DNA from: Agroathelia rolfsii
Lineage: Eukaryota > Basidiomycota > Agaricomycetes > Amylocorticiales > Amylocorticiaceae
NCBI GenBank assembly: GCA_018343915.1
Contig: JABRWF010000008.1
Span: 1,860,001-1,924,000, forward strand
Reading direction: 5' to 3'
DNA length: 64,000 nucleotides
Below are positions 1-11,948 of the stretch, piece by piece. A program made the translations under genes and the position numbers. Position 1 is the stretch's first letter; each line of letters opens with the position of its first letter. The notes beneath the pieces are model-generated. The model had not been told where the DNA came from and did not search any database. It was given only the letters and a program-made list of their open reading frames with translations.

Positions 1-369
1 ACGACTTTTCGCTGTCACAGCTGACGTCAACTGACGGGTCAAGGGCGCTGACTGTATCTTGAGCCCGGACAAGGGATAAGAAGGCGACGAAGCAGAGGGC
101 TAGGCAATGGTATAATTGCATTATAGCTAGAGGAGGAGAAAGAAGAAGACGAAGGTAGGAGCAGAGGGAGTAGCAAGTGTAGTAATGTAAGTGGTAGTGA
201 AGAAGAACAAAACTATAAACGGCAATAAGGAAACTGTCCGTGCGTCCGGAGGCAATGACTATTATAGTGTCGTGACGTCGTGACTGACTACTGCTAAAAT
301 CGTCCATGGCCATTGCTTCATCGGCCAGAACCCTCCACGGCCATGGATCCATATGATAATAACGGCATA
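1..369. other. Intergenic / 3' flank, no gene seen
   Basis: I see no convincing coding region or RNA gene. The stretch lies downstream of the minus-strand secreted-protein gene that ends at 370 and probably holds its 3' untranslated region. The short plus-strand frame that starts at 313 is antisense to that gene and is not credible. Confidence 0.5.
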
Positions 370-1001
370 TTACACCAATGTGAGCCATACGCCGCCCAGC
401 ATGCCGCAAGAAAGCGCAGCAGCAATCGTCCACAGGCGAGCATCAAGTTGCCATCGCTCCCCTGCCGCCGAAGTGGCCGCGACAGTATTGGTACCAACCA
501 AGCTCAACCAAGAGCTGTAGTCCATGATGGTGCCGCTGGATGCGGCCGGTGTGTAAGGGTTTGTTGAAAAACTAGGCGTAAACACGGCTGCTATCGCAGT
601 TGTAAGCCCTTGCGCGTTGGTCGTTGTGTAGGTGTATGGTGTTTCGCCACCGCCTCCTGCCGGAGCCGCTGGGACACCCACTACCTGTCCTGCATTTTGC
701 GTCGTCGTAGCGGCCTGTGTCGAAGTCAGAGTAGCACTGGAAATGCAAGTCAATATAAGTTGAACACGAAAAAAAAATGAGCTACATGCATGGTCGTAGT
801 ACCCCGAGTGAGCGCAGCAGGATCGGTGGTAATAACTTCGACGATTGTGTCTCCCGCGCTGTACAGAAGAGAAGTGAGCAATAATTGCTGGATGCTGTGG
901 CGACGACTGGGCAGCGCCTACCCATCCACGACTGTCGTGGTGATCTGTGCATGAGCAAAGGAGATGCAAAACAATGTCCAGAGCAGCCACTGGAGAAGCA
1001 T
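370..1001 (-). CDS. Small secreted, probably GPI-anchored protein
   Basis: Three exons read on the minus strand (1001-922, 858-786, 714-370) give 165 aa. The protein starts with a clear signal peptide (MLLQWLLWTLFCISFAHA, cleavage before QITTTV). A short Thr/Ala/Gly-rich body with many TTT and SS runs follows, suitable for O-glycosylation. It ends in a hydrophobic tail (LWTIAAALSCGMLGGVWLTLV region) after a small-residue SAAGE stretch, as expected for a GPI-anchor signal. The second intron is placed at the acceptor that restores frame (before GCCGCT at 714); an earlier AG would cause a frameshift. No enzymatic domain is visible. It is probably a cell-wall or plasma-membrane surface protein of the kind common in basidiomycetes. 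It is divergent from OLA1, sharing a 293-bp promoter region. Exact function unknown. Confidence 0.7.
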
Positions 1002-1294
1002 GGTGATGATAATGACGATTAGACTGCAGATTACCACTCACTGAAGCCTGCGGTGGTGCCTGCACTGGATCGGAACCCGGAAGCCAACAGCCATATATGG
1101 CAAATGCTGATGATTGTGACATTATCACCATTCTTTCTTCTTTTCTATTTCTACATTTCCATATATAATAATCAATTTTCCTGTCGATGCATCGATGGCA
1201 GACGATTCAGATTTCGACTCGGACCGTCGTCGCGGTCTCATTCTTCAGACCGTTCCATTCGTCTGCCTCTGCATTCGCATCCAGGAAAAAATCC

Positions 1295-3450
1295 ATGCCG
1301 CCCAAGAAAGCCGCAGCTGAGGCTAAGATCCTGCTCGGCAGACCCTCAAACAACCTCAAAATCGGCATTGTTGGTCTGTACTCGACGCCTAATTTTTTTT
1401 TCTATCCTGATCATCGGGACTGATGAGGATGTATGCCTTGCTCTTCAGGCGTGCCCAACGTCGGAAAATCGTCCTTCTTCAATGCCTTGACCAAGACACG
1501 TCAGTCGACTATTTCGATCCCCCCCCCCCCCACGTTCACATAGTACCCATCCTCACCATCGCGTAATCATGCAGAGAATGCGCTCGCTGCAAACTACCCA
1601 TATGCGACTATCAATCCTGAGGTGAGCACAGCATGCATGCTCTTATCCCTCCAGTCAGTGCACTAACCCGTCCTTCAAGGAAGCTCGTATCCCTGTGCCC
1701 GACGTGCGCTTCAACTGGCTCTGCGACCTGTACAAGCCAGCATCGCGTGTGCCTGCGTTCCTGACCTGTATCGATATCGCCGGTTTGACGGCTGTACGTA
1801 CCACCACGACCACCCATCGCGTCCCACTGAATATTCATTCTAATGTTTTTTTTTTTCTAGGGTGCATCGACCGGTGCTGGCCTTGGTAACGCCTTCCTGT
1901 CACACGTCCGCGCCGTCGATGGTATCTTCCAGATGGTTCGCGCCTTTGATGATGCCGAGGTCATCCACGTCGACGGAGAGGTCAATCCTGTTCGTGACAT
2001 GGAGGTCATCCAGACCGAGCTGCGTCTTAAAGACATCGAATGGGTCGAGAAGCATCTTGAAGGCCTCAAGAGAAGCGGTCGTTCACTGGGCAATAACAGT
2101 CTGGCGGATCGGCAAAAGAAGGAGGAAATCGTACGAATCATCCTCTGTACTTTTGTGATACAATTCCGACTGAGAAGAGTCTCTTAGGCCATAGTGGAAA
2201 AAGTCCTCAAGACTCTGACGGAGGACAACAAAGACGTGCGAAAGGTCAACTGGAATGCCAAAGAGGTGAGCTCCCGAGTTGACAACCCGACACCCCCTGT
2301 CATTTTTTTCGGATGAAAAAGAGCATTTGCTCGATAACCCAGCTCGTCGAGGCGGGAGTAACGCCCCAGCCCAATGAAATCATTATTCACTTTGCTGATC
2401 TTTCTTTCTTTTTCTTCATTCAATTATCCGTACTGTTTTGCTGACTGTTCCCACACAGGTGATTCTCTTTTCTTTTCAAGATATTTCTACTATACGATAC
2501 GATGAAAAAGAGCTCTTTGCTCGATATAACCCAGCTCATTGAGGAGGGAGTAACGCCCCAAACAAACCGTTGAAATAAACACCTGTCCTGACTCGCATTT
2601 GCAATTAAACCCTTTTACGTCGAACAAGCATTTCTGACCTTTTTTTTTTGTCGCACAGGTTGAAGTCGTCAACGGCCTCACGCTCTTGACAGCCAAGCCG
2701 GTGATTTATCTCGTCAACCTCAGTGAAAAGGATTATATCCGCAAGAAGAACAAGTGGTGCGTTCGCATCCTGATATTCTCCATATACTCTTCATTCCCTC
2801 ATGTTTCATCATCCAGGCTTCCCAAGATCAAGGCATGGATAGACGAGAACAACCCCGGCGATCTGCTCATCCCCTTCTCCGTCTCTCTCGAGGAACGCCT
2901 TGCGCCTCTGACAGAAGAAGAGAAGAAGGAGGAGGAAGAGAAGATTAATGCTGTCAGCAATCTTGGCAAGATCACGCAGGCTGGCTATGCTGCTCTTGAT
3001 GTAGGTTATATCACATGTATCCCCACCAACATCCACTCAAGATTTTTTTTTTTTTTTTTTTAAATAATCATTAGCTCATTCGATACTTCACCTGCGGTCC
3101 TGACGAAGTCCGCGCCTGGACGATCCGCAAAGGCACAAAGGCACCTCAGGCCGCTGGTGTTATCCAGTGCGTCCCACACCTTTTTTCGAATACCACAAAA
3201 TCTTACACATGAAAAATTCTACTTTTTCAGCTCCGACTTTGAGAACAAGTTCGTCTGCGGTGAAATCATGAGTTACGACGACCTAAAGGAGTACGGAAGC
3301 GAAGCTGCCGTCAAGGCAGCCGGCAAGCTACGACAACAGGGCAAGCCATACGAGAGTGAGTTACCTTTCCCCCCTGTAGATGTTGTCTGCTGACGAAATA
3401 CGTGCTCAGTGATCGATGGCGATATTGCTTACTGGAAGGCCGGCGCGTAA
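1295..3450 (+). CDS. OLA1: OBG-like ATPase 1 (YchF/OLA1 family)
   Basis: Eleven exons (1295-1373, 1449-1499, 1575-1621, 1680-1793, 1861-2130, 2188-2265, 2659-2756, 2817-3000, 3075-3166, 3231-3355, 3410-3450) give 392 aa, the usual family length. The G1 loop is GVPNVGKSS, split by an intron; G3 is DIAGLTAGAS; the G4 position carries NLSE instead of NKxD, which is why this family prefers ATP over GTP. The C-terminal third ([20 protein letters not shown] onward) is the TGS domain. The protein is a conserved cytosolic ATPase linked to ribosomes and stress responses. Start: MPPKK at 1295, as in the family; an upstream in-frame ATG at 1187 would add an unlikely leader. Intron 2 holds a run of 13 C (1519-1531). 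Intron 6 is 393 nt, far longer than its neighbours, and contains a duplicated segment listed separately. Confidence 0.95.
2311..2575. repeat. Direct duplication inside OLA1 intron 6
   Basis: Two copies of a segment of about 65-70 nt lie at about 2311-2380 and 2501-2575. Both begin GATGAAAAAGAGC, continue through a TTTGCTCGAT then AACCCAGCTC block, and end GGGAGTAACGCCCC; they differ by scattered substitutions and small indels. The first copy is followed by an acceptor-like CACACAG at about 2452-2458, and the second by the acceptor used here (CGCACAG, 2652-2658). The pattern looks like a tandem duplication of the 3' part of an intron, including its splice acceptor. Each copy can form small stems (GAGCA/TGCTC in the first copy; GGCG/CGCC around GGAGTAA). 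Confidence 0.8.
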
Positions 3451-3793
3451 ACTTGACCATTCTTTAACAAGTCAAAGTAATAATACGGAATGGAGAGTTT
3501 GGATCGTGTCGTAGTCTTTACATGTCGCTCGCATTTTTGGCTGCGAGTTACATTGTGTATAGTGTATATAACCGATAGCTAATTTATCTATCGATTCCCT
3601 TCTCATTTTTTCAGAGACTAGTGACGTTTGGATGGTGAGATCAGATGCATATTCTAGACAGGATTATAGAATTGTTAGGATGTTATGCTATGCTATGTGT
3701 GTAGATACATGCATGTAAGAAAGCGGAAACAAGAGATCCGTTGAAAGTGCATTGTCCATGAAATAATGACAGATGTGATTGATATGATGGTTC
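3451..3793. other. Convergent intergenic region
   Basis: This is the tail-to-tail space between OLA1 (+) and the SH3 gene (-). It is AT-rich and presumably holds both 3' untranslated regions. No ORF or RNA gene was recognised. Confidence 0.5.
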
Positions 3794-4813
3794 CTAGAAG
3801 ATAGCGTTGATCAAATCACCACCAATGGCAGCACCTGGACGCAGTTGGGTCAGCACTTGTAAAAAGCCAAGGATCTATGCCACAAAAACTTACCAGCACC
3901 GAATCCAAGACCACCTGCGGCAGAGGTAGCCATCTAGTAATGTATGCATGAATGAACAGTATGTTTAGTATGGTTGACAAGTTAGAAAAAGATGGGCAAA
4001 CACGCACAGTTTGGCCCAGTCCTCCGAACCTCGACGGCTGCTGGGGCTGCGGTGCGGCTTGTACGACGGGCGCAGGAGCGGGGGCGACATAAGGGTTGTA
4101 GGCTACCGGCTGGGGCGGAGGCGGTGGCTGGTATGCGACAGGTGGTGGAGGGGGCGACTGGTACGAGACAGGTGGAGCACCAGGGGGCGGGCCATAAGCG
4201 GGAGCAGGAGGCGGGCCGAGGGGTGCTTGATAGGATGATGTGTAGGATGGACGAGGTGAGGGTGCTTTGTAAGACGGTGCAGGCGATGCTGCTGCGCGGG
4301 TATCGGGCAGCTTCTCGACGTAGTTGGATGGGAAGAGACCTTGGCGCCCCTTGTGCTTGCCAGTCCACCTGTTATAAATGTAAATGAGAAAAACAGGAAT
4401 ATAGATGAGAGATAATAAACTTGCCAGTCTGCGTTGGTCTCTGTGATGATCTCGATTATATCCCCGGCTTTAAAGGATAGGTCGTTAGGGTCCTACCGTG
4501 AATATTAGCATGGAGGAAGTCCCGGAGAGTCATGAGTACTTGCGCTGCCGTCCTCATTGTATGCCCAAAGAGCCTTGGCCCTGGCCATGGTCTTTGGAGG
4601 AGGAACTGGACGACTAGTAGGACCATCATCTATGGTCAGTTGGACAGCTCGCTGGGACAGGGCGAGATCATCGGTGTTAGTGGGCAGTCTAGCAAGGATT
4701 TCCCTGCATTCTGCACGGGATATGATATCCTGAGACGCTAGGAATTCAAGATTGTGCTTTGTCTGGCTGAGAATATGGGCGACGAGTGCCGACGAATCTA
4801 GTGAGCGAGACAT
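3794..4813 (-). CDS. SH3-domain protein, LSB1/PIN3-like (copy A)
   Basis: Five minus-strand exons (4813-4544, 4492-4425, 4368-4008, 3933-3894, 3834-3794) give 259 aa. The N-terminal helix region (SALVAHILSQTKHNLEFLAS) matches the leader of the yeast Lsb1/Pin3 family. A single SH3 domain follows (ALWAYNEDGS to LFPSNYVEKL; ADWW and SNYV motifs), then a Pro/Tyr-rich linker with many PPP and YQPP repeats and a Gly-rich tail (MATSAAGGLGFGAG ending INAIF). In yeast these proteins bind Las17/WASP and affect cortical actin and prion induction; a similar role is inferred. Introns 1 and 2 read in frame only with GC donors (GCAAGT at 4543 and 4424). It shares a 226-bp promoter with NUP159 and has a paralog at 14114-14960. 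Confidence 0.88.
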
Positions 4814-5039
4814 GATAACGATGATGGCAATGCGGGGACTGGTGAGACTGTTAATAATATGGTGGTGGCTGTGCAATTTGTGGCTGTGCACGGAAGCAAA
4901 GCAACATGCCGTCGGAAGCAAATGAGTGACTTCTTGTGCGTGCGTCTTGCCAGCGGAAGCTGTTATTTACTACTTAGTCTCAGTCTCAGTCTCAGTGGCT
5001 TGAACTTGAACTTGAAGTCATTGTTCCTTGCTGGCTACG
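4814..5039. promoter_or_regulatory. Bidirectional promoter with short tandem hexamers
   Basis: This 226-bp gap separates two divergently transcribed start codons (SH3 copy A and NUP159), so it must carry both promoters. It contains a tandem AGTCTC/TCAGTC hexamer run at about 4976-4996 and a CTTGAA hexamer run at about 4999-5017, close to the NUP159 start. No clear TATA box was seen. Whether the repeats bind a factor is unknown. Confidence 0.45.
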
Positions 5040-8000
5040 ATGAACGTCAGCACTCTGGAACATGTCCCAACACAGTCAATAAATTCCACATCAGATAATG
5101 GTCTGTCGAGTGAAGCAGAAGTGAGCATGCCATTCTGCCTCATCATCATATCCATGTCTTTGAACCTCGAGATTTCTCCCAGTTCCTCTCTTTCAAGCTC
5201 GTCAGCAAGCGAACCCGTGTTCGTCTATCACCCGAGCCTCTGAAGCTAGATGCACTACCCGGAAAGGCCCATCTAATTGCTGTCGCCAACACCAAAGGCT
5301 GGTTTGCAGCCGTCGTCCGTGACGCCAGTGGTAAAAACAGTAAGCTGTGTCTAGTATTGGAAAAAGCAATCGCCCAACTAGTCTTATAGGCATTATACTG
5401 TCCCCATTATCTGATCTTCACGAAAGCATCTCAACGACCTCCGAGGATGATCCTGAGCCTCGATTTACGCCTCAACGAACTCTGCTACTCCCTTCTGTTA
5501 CGCCCAATCAAATCGCTTTTGCACTTCATGACACTCGCCTCGTCGTAGCCGTCGTCGAGGGCCCCGTAGCCGTATTCGATACTTCACGACTGTTCTCTGC
5601 TGGTAATGACGAAGTCGCACCGTTGCACCACTTCCCATCAACTACCACTACCGCTGTGCGGCAGCTTTGGCCCAACCCTGGAGACTTGCCGGGCTTAGTT
5701 GCCATCATACGCGAGCCGACAGACGCCCCTGCAGCTCAACTCGTGGAGATACTGGATATCGAGAAGCTGACTTCTGTTGGGGGCTGGAAGAAAGGAACCG
5801 ATACTAATACCACACCAACGTCCTGTATGTTCTCTTCTGTCTGTTGCTTGTTGATACACTATGAACCGACTTGTCTCATCTAGTATCATGGTCGCCTCGT
5901 GGAAAACAGATTGCAATAGGCTTGCAAGATGGCGGAATTGTCGCATTTAGCCCTACGGATACACAAGCCCGCAAAATAGCCTTTCCTCCACCTCAATCAG
6001 TTACGGCCCAGGGCGTGTTATCCATGACTTGGCTCTCAAACAGCGCTTTTCACATTATTTACGCGCCTCCAGGGTCCCTGATCCCCGACGGAGTACAGAC
6101 TCATTTCATCATTCACTTCGACAACAAAGCCGGTACAATCAAGTACACCTCGATCAATCCCCCCCATTATCCTTTCCCCGGCCTGCGAGAACCCTCGTCG
6201 TCGACTCTTGTCTTGCGTAACTGGGAACCTTCCAAGCTTCTTCTCATCGTTGGCGATAGTGCATCTTCCGAATTCGGTGTTCTGCGGGCTACCGAAGAAG
6301 GCAGCGAAGAGAAGTGGTACAATGTCGAGTTGGAGGAATCCAATACGCCCAGCATGCCTCTCGATAGGGAAACCGAAGATACCGTCCTCGTTGGCTTGGA
6401 ATTGGACCTTACGTGGACAGAAACATACCGATTCTTTGACGCCACCGGAGAAGAGTCCGAGCTTCCTCCTACGCCCATCATGTATGCGTACGCAAGCGAT
6501 GGGACCTTGCCTGCTTGGCATATTATCAACTCCAAGGGCGTCCGGTACCCGGGGATGGTCACTCCTGGGGAAGCCAACACAGCAGTTAATCAGTCATCAA
6601 CCAACGAAACTAGTGCTAATCTAGCTCCCTCTTTTGGCCAACCCTCCCAGATGACTTCAGCATCGCCATTCGGCGCAAGCGCTGGGTCTCCCTCCGCCTC
6701 GTTAGCCTTTGGTCAAACATCCCCTCCAAGCCAGCCAACGGGCTTTGGGCTTGCATCTCAGTCCACCTCAGCCTTTGGTCAGCCCTCTCTTGGTTTCTCA
6801 AACAAGCCTTTCTCTTCAGGCTTTGGCTCTTCCGCCACTACATCTAGCTCTGGCGGATTCGGTGGTTTTGCTCAATCACAACCTTCTGGATTTGGCACCG
6901 GATTCGGCTTTGGTTCTCAGGCTACGCCTCCTTCGGATTCTTCTCCTGCAGCCATGACTCGTGAAGATTCTATGGGTGCAGAGGACACCACGCCTACGTT
7001 CGATGGCATGTCATTAGGAGGAGGAACACCCGTAAATGATTCATCGGAAGCTCCAAAATCGAACAGCATGTTTGGCTCCTTTAGTCAGGCGGCGACAAAT
7101 ACTTCATCATCGAACACAGGGTCGGCCTTTGGCGGTGTCATTAAGCCCGCTACAGGCTTCGGAGGCGGCGGTGCGTTTGGCGGCTCGACCACTCCATCAT
7201 CTTTCGGTGGTGGGAGCGCATTTGGCTCGTCGACGTCGGCATTTGGAGGTGGGGCAGGAGGCTCATCTAATACCGCATTCGCCGGAAAACCCGCCGCGCC
7301 AGCATTTGGCCAGTCCGGGTTTGGGTCTAAACCGGCCGCCTCACCCTCGTTTGGACAGTCGTCGTTTGGCTCCCAGGCGTCTCCAGCCTTTGGGCAGTCT
7401 AGCTTTGGAAGCTTGAAGCCTGCCACGACGGCGGCGACCAACGGAGGATTTGGTGCATTTGCACAGCAGTCGACGTCGATGACGAGCGCGGCATCGTCGT
7501 CCACGCCGTCGGCTGGAGGGTTCTCCGCATTTGCTCAGGGTGGTACTTCCTCCTTCACTTCTGCTTCTTCAGGGAGTGGGAGCACTACATCACCGTTTGG
7601 ACAGGCTAGTAGCTCTCCGTTCGGCACTACCACTGGAAGTGCTTTCGGTAGTAATGCAGCAACACAAGGATTGAGTTCAATACCCACTAGATCATCTGGC
7701 TCTCAAGATGACTCGAAGTCGCAGACGTCTGACGTAGGTAGGGGGCATTTTTACCAATGTTTCTCTGAGCAAATGATTCTGATCATATTTCTTTTATAGG
7801 TTCAAGTCCAGCACAGACACCACCCGCTACAACACCAGGACCGTCGCCTTTCGGAGCTGCAGCTTCAGCCTCTCCGTTTGATGTGAAGACTCCGGAAAAG
7901 AGCTCTTCGCCATTCGGCATCAAGCCATCTGCTGGACCCAGTCCATCGCCTTTCGACTCACAAACCTCTTTCTCCAGCACCTCATCATCCCCCTTTGGTG

Positions 8001-11000
8001 GTGCTCAGCCATCCTCGCCATTTGGTGCTAATTCCTCAACCACATCAGCATTCGGGAGTACAACCCCAACTGGATTCAAACCAGATTCAGGGTTTGGTGC
8101 CTTTGGAAGCACAGGCATGAGCTCTTCTTCCCCCTTCCTTAACCCGCCCAAGACACCCACGCCAGGACAGAAACTAGCATTTGCCGCCCCACCTACACCT
8201 GCATCGACATCGACACCAGGAGGGACGACAACACCAGTAGGTTCACCCGCCAAACCTATGTTCGGCTCCACATCTTCTCTGGGCACCCCCGTCAAGTCTC
8301 CGTTCGGATTGCCGACCACGCCTTCGAGTGCGTCGATCTCTACTACACCAAAGGGCGGAGCGTTCAGTGCATTCGGAGGCTCTACATCTCCCTTCGGACT
8401 TTCGACTGGGCCTATTAAATCATTTAGCGAGATGTTAAAGGAGCAAGGGACAGAGAACAGGAGTGTGCGTCCATCGAGTCCGACACCAGAAGGGCCGCGA
8501 CAAAAGTCGTTCAGCGAATTGCTCAATGAGAGTACCACAACGGCTTCGTCATCTAGCCAGGCTGGACCTTCTTCCCCAGCACGGCCTGTCACACCTCCAC
8601 CCAAGCCCGAGGCTGAAGATGATAAAAAGGACGATGCTGATCGTTCAGGCAGGATGACGCCTCCGTCGCCTGTTACGCCCACCACATCTTCTGCCGCATC
8701 TTCTTTTGTGGAGGTGTCCGCCGAAGATAGAGAGGATGATGATGACACTAGGTCGGAAACAGCTAGGCCGGAGGATGAGTCCGGTGAATACGAAGAAGAG
8801 GAAGGATCAGAACACGAGGATGACACTAAATCATTCTTGTCGGACGAGGTTCCTGGAGACGAATCACCTAGCCCAGATAACTCTGATGGTGAGAGTGAAG
8901 GCGAGAAAGGGGGTGAAGGAGGAGGAGACGGAGAAGAGGAAGAGGAAGAAGATGAGTCGCAAGATGAGGTCGATCCGACTGCGATTCCTTTGCCCATATC
9001 GAGACCGTCTTCGGTGCCACCCAAACCTGATTTGCCTACGCTTACTATCACATCTCCGGGACAGCGCTCTTCAGATGGTAGCGGAAGCACGACGCCTCCT
9101 GGCTCTCCCTCCAAGGAGCCTGAGGTCTCACCCCCTATCAAGACACCAGCTGCTTCTGCCGCAACTCTCGGCTTTGGTTTTGGTCGTCCTAGCACACGTC
9201 CTGTGCGCAGCTCACCTCTTGCATCGGTGCCGCCTTTATCTCCTCCTGAAGAAGTTGCCAAACCCTCTTCGGCTTTCTTCTCTGGTATTCCTAAGCCCAA
9301 GCCCGCCTCGCCAAAGCAGCCGTTTGGAACCCTGCCGTCCGTCGCACCCAAGCAAGAACCCATCGAGGACAACAAATCGCTCATACCAAAGCGTGTCAAG
9401 ACGCCTCCGTTGCTGTTCCAGACGAGCAAGGCAGCACCGCCACCTGCGGTCTCTCCCCCTCCCGCGAATACGACCGCACCCAAGGAGTCACCAACTCAAG
9501 CTCAAGCTCCGAGCGCGCCCGCACCTGCACCCGGATCTTTCTTTGGAAAGCCGTTTGGTTTGGTCCCGCCAGCTACTACCCAATCACCATTTGGGATTAC
9601 ACCGAGTAGTTCTGCACCCGCCGCTGCTGGAGCAAAAGTAACATCGGCACCATCACCGAGTGCGTTTGGGTTCCCAGCGCCTGCTAAGCAAACACCTCCC
9701 CCGGCATCTCCACCCTTTGCAAATGCGTTTAGCAACCCAATAACGACACCAGCGGCAACCACACCATTGTCGAGTCCAGGTCCGGGCGCATTTGGGTTCC
9801 CAGCGCCCCCCAAGCAAATGTTGCCACCTAAACCGCCGGGAAGTGTATTCGGTCCAGTGCCTACACCACCTGCTACGTCGGCGCCGCCAGCTCCTCCCAT
9901 TGAACAAGGGATGCAGACAGAATGTCTCTATCTCTTCTCGACTCTGGCGAAAGAGCTAGAAGATGTAAGCCATGCTGAAAAACTATGTTGTCATTTCTAA
10001 ATAGTTAAGCGTATTTCCTCTTTAGCTCGGTGCTATGGCACGAAACGCTTCCAATAAGGCTGCCTTAGCCAAGTCGGGTGATGGGCCATCAAACTTGAAC
10101 TTACCCAAGATGGGAGACATTATCAAGCAGAGAATCAGTATTCAGAATCTCGATCGAGAGATTGACTCGCTCAAGGCCCATCGGGATGAGCAGCGGCGTA
10201 TGTTGCGTGAAATCGAGGGTAGCATGCTCAAGGGTCGGTCATAATTTTCTCAGAAATTACGGATATACTCACACCATCAGTAGCCGGGACGCGGAAAGAG
10301 GAGCTGGCACGTTTCCAAAAGGCTAAATCGGACGCAGACTTTACCAACATGCTGCACTCTCGCACTTTGGGACCTGAGCATTTGGAAACTCAAACCCAAC
10401 TACGCCGCGATATTGCTGTATGTAACTGGCATCATCACGATGTTTTCTGAGGCTAAATTTTATTTTTACAGCGCATGAGGAACAGGGTGCAACAGCTCGA
10501 AGATCATCTTAAGGCCACGAAACGTAAACTACAGGAATGGAAGTCTGGCAAGCCCACTTTACGGTAAGTTATCTTTTCAACCAAGTCATCATGGCATTAC
10601 TAAATACCATCGTTGGATCGGGCAGTCCTCCATCACTTGATACAGTTGGTCGAACATTCCGAAACATCGACATAGCCATTGCCCACCAATCCGATGAAGT
10701 CTCCGCTCTTACTGCTCGCATGAACTCACTCGACTTGAGTTCTCACCATTCTCCGTCACGGCCAAATATACGGGACAAACGGCTCCCTTCCGAACCTAGA
10801 CGTCCAAGGCATGTCACACCAGATGTTGCAGTTACAACGGCGGCTGCGCTCAACGCCGAGCAATCCGCTCACCGACTCAAAAGAGCGCTGCTTGCAGCTC
10901 GCCCTGAGCCTCTCTTGAACAACACAGCGAGCGTTGGTCCGCCGCCTGTCTCAATGACCCAAATTCCAGAAAGATTATTGCCCGGAAAGCAAGGCTCTAC

Positions 11001-11265
11001 GACACCCGGCCTGTCCGGATCGTTTTCCACATCCTTGGATGCGAATTCCTCGACGGATTCGTCTTTGCATGGTCGTGGTCACGCCAGGAAGTCGCACAAG
11101 GAGCCGCCTACGTCAATGCGCGTGGGCCCTAAATGGAACAATCCCTCTCCGGAAGCTGCGCAGAAGATTGCTTCGTTCGACTGGGGTCCCTCGCCAGCTG
11201 TTGTTACTCCACCAAAGGGATCTAGTCTTCCAGGTGGTAGCCTCTTTGGGAATATCGGTAAATAA
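5040..11265 (+). CDS. NUP159: FG nucleoporin, NUP159/NUP214 type
   Basis: Nine exons (5040-5120, 5183-5339, 5390-5824, 5884-7737, 7800-9964, 10026-10233, 10281-10417, 10472-10563, 10626-11265) join in frame to 1922 aa. The first roughly 450 residues look like the N-terminal beta-propeller that docks the Dbp5 helicase at the cytoplasmic face of the pore (WSPRGKQIAIGLQDGGIVAF is a WD-like strand). From about residue 470 to 1540 there are dozens of FG, AFG and PFG repeats separated by Ser/Thr/Pro linkers, interrupted by a Glu/Asp-rich block (about 8720-8970). A coiled-coil C-terminal region follows (exons 6-8, e.g. ISIQNLDREIDSLKAHRDEQ), the expected Nup82/Nsp1-binding part. A QT motif (EQGMQTE) sits just before the coiled coil. 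The start ATG at 5040 is chosen because its exon splices in frame to the propeller; the extreme N-terminus is the least certain part. Confidence 0.85.
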
Positions 11266-11948
11266 GATGACTAAATGTATTATTTTATCATGATCTATCG
11301 CCTATTTTCTTCGCCTTGAATGTCCATGTAATATTGAATTATTGGTGTCTTCCAAGCGAGTGCTTGTATGTGAGAAGCTGGAACATGTTTGGCATTAATG
11401 CTATTACATGTACTTAGGTTTTCGCTGTGCCATTATTAGGCCTGGAACAGCATTCAATTACTTGAGCGTCATGATACAATATCCCTGAATCTACTTGCCA
11501 CATTTCCGAGTCTTGCTAACTGGATGTCGACGTTATCCTTACCGGCGGCCAATTGTCAACACGAAGCAGGTTGCAGCAAGGATGTTTCATTAGTAATTTC
11601 TGTTTATCCTGAGTGGAAGGCCCAGGGCTAGCGCCACTGCACATCAACATGTGGCACAGTCATGCTAAATTTATTTGTGTAGTCGGAACTTGTTAAATCT
11701 GTCAGTGAAGCACAAACACGAAACGCCTGATAATTGAGAAGAAATCCAATGCATTGAAACTACTAGCGTTAAAACTTATTATGGTATTATAACATAAATG
11801 TGTAATATCGTGAGTTATCCAAAGAGACGTAAATGAGAATTGAGGGTTATACTACGGCATAAGGGAACTATTAGGATACGTCCCCCGGGAATCATGTCCG
11901 GATCAGTCCAAGTCGGCGCACCGATAATCGATAGAACAAGCGTCCAAC
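11266..11948. other. Intergenic, no gene seen
   Basis: This is the convergent space between NUP159 (+) and the secreted-protein gene (-). It is AT-rich, with no ORF of coding character and no RNA gene recognised. Confidence 0.5.

Noticed and set aside
1519..1531. Run of 13 C as a possible feature (also the 15-G run at 43668 and the 20-T run at 32401)
   Set aside because: Simple homopolymers in introns or intergenic DNA; real in the sequence but prone to slippage and with no supported function.
8005..9483. 492-codon minus-strand frame inside the nucleoporin gene
   Set aside because: It is the antisense shadow of the FG-repeat exon; its Ser/Gly-rich composition mirrors the codon bias of the real gene and it has no domain.
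8706..9641. 311-codon plus-strand frame inside the nucleoporin gene
   Set aside because: Out-of-frame reading of exon 5 with very high Arg/Leu content, a typical shadow; the NUP159 frame continues through it.
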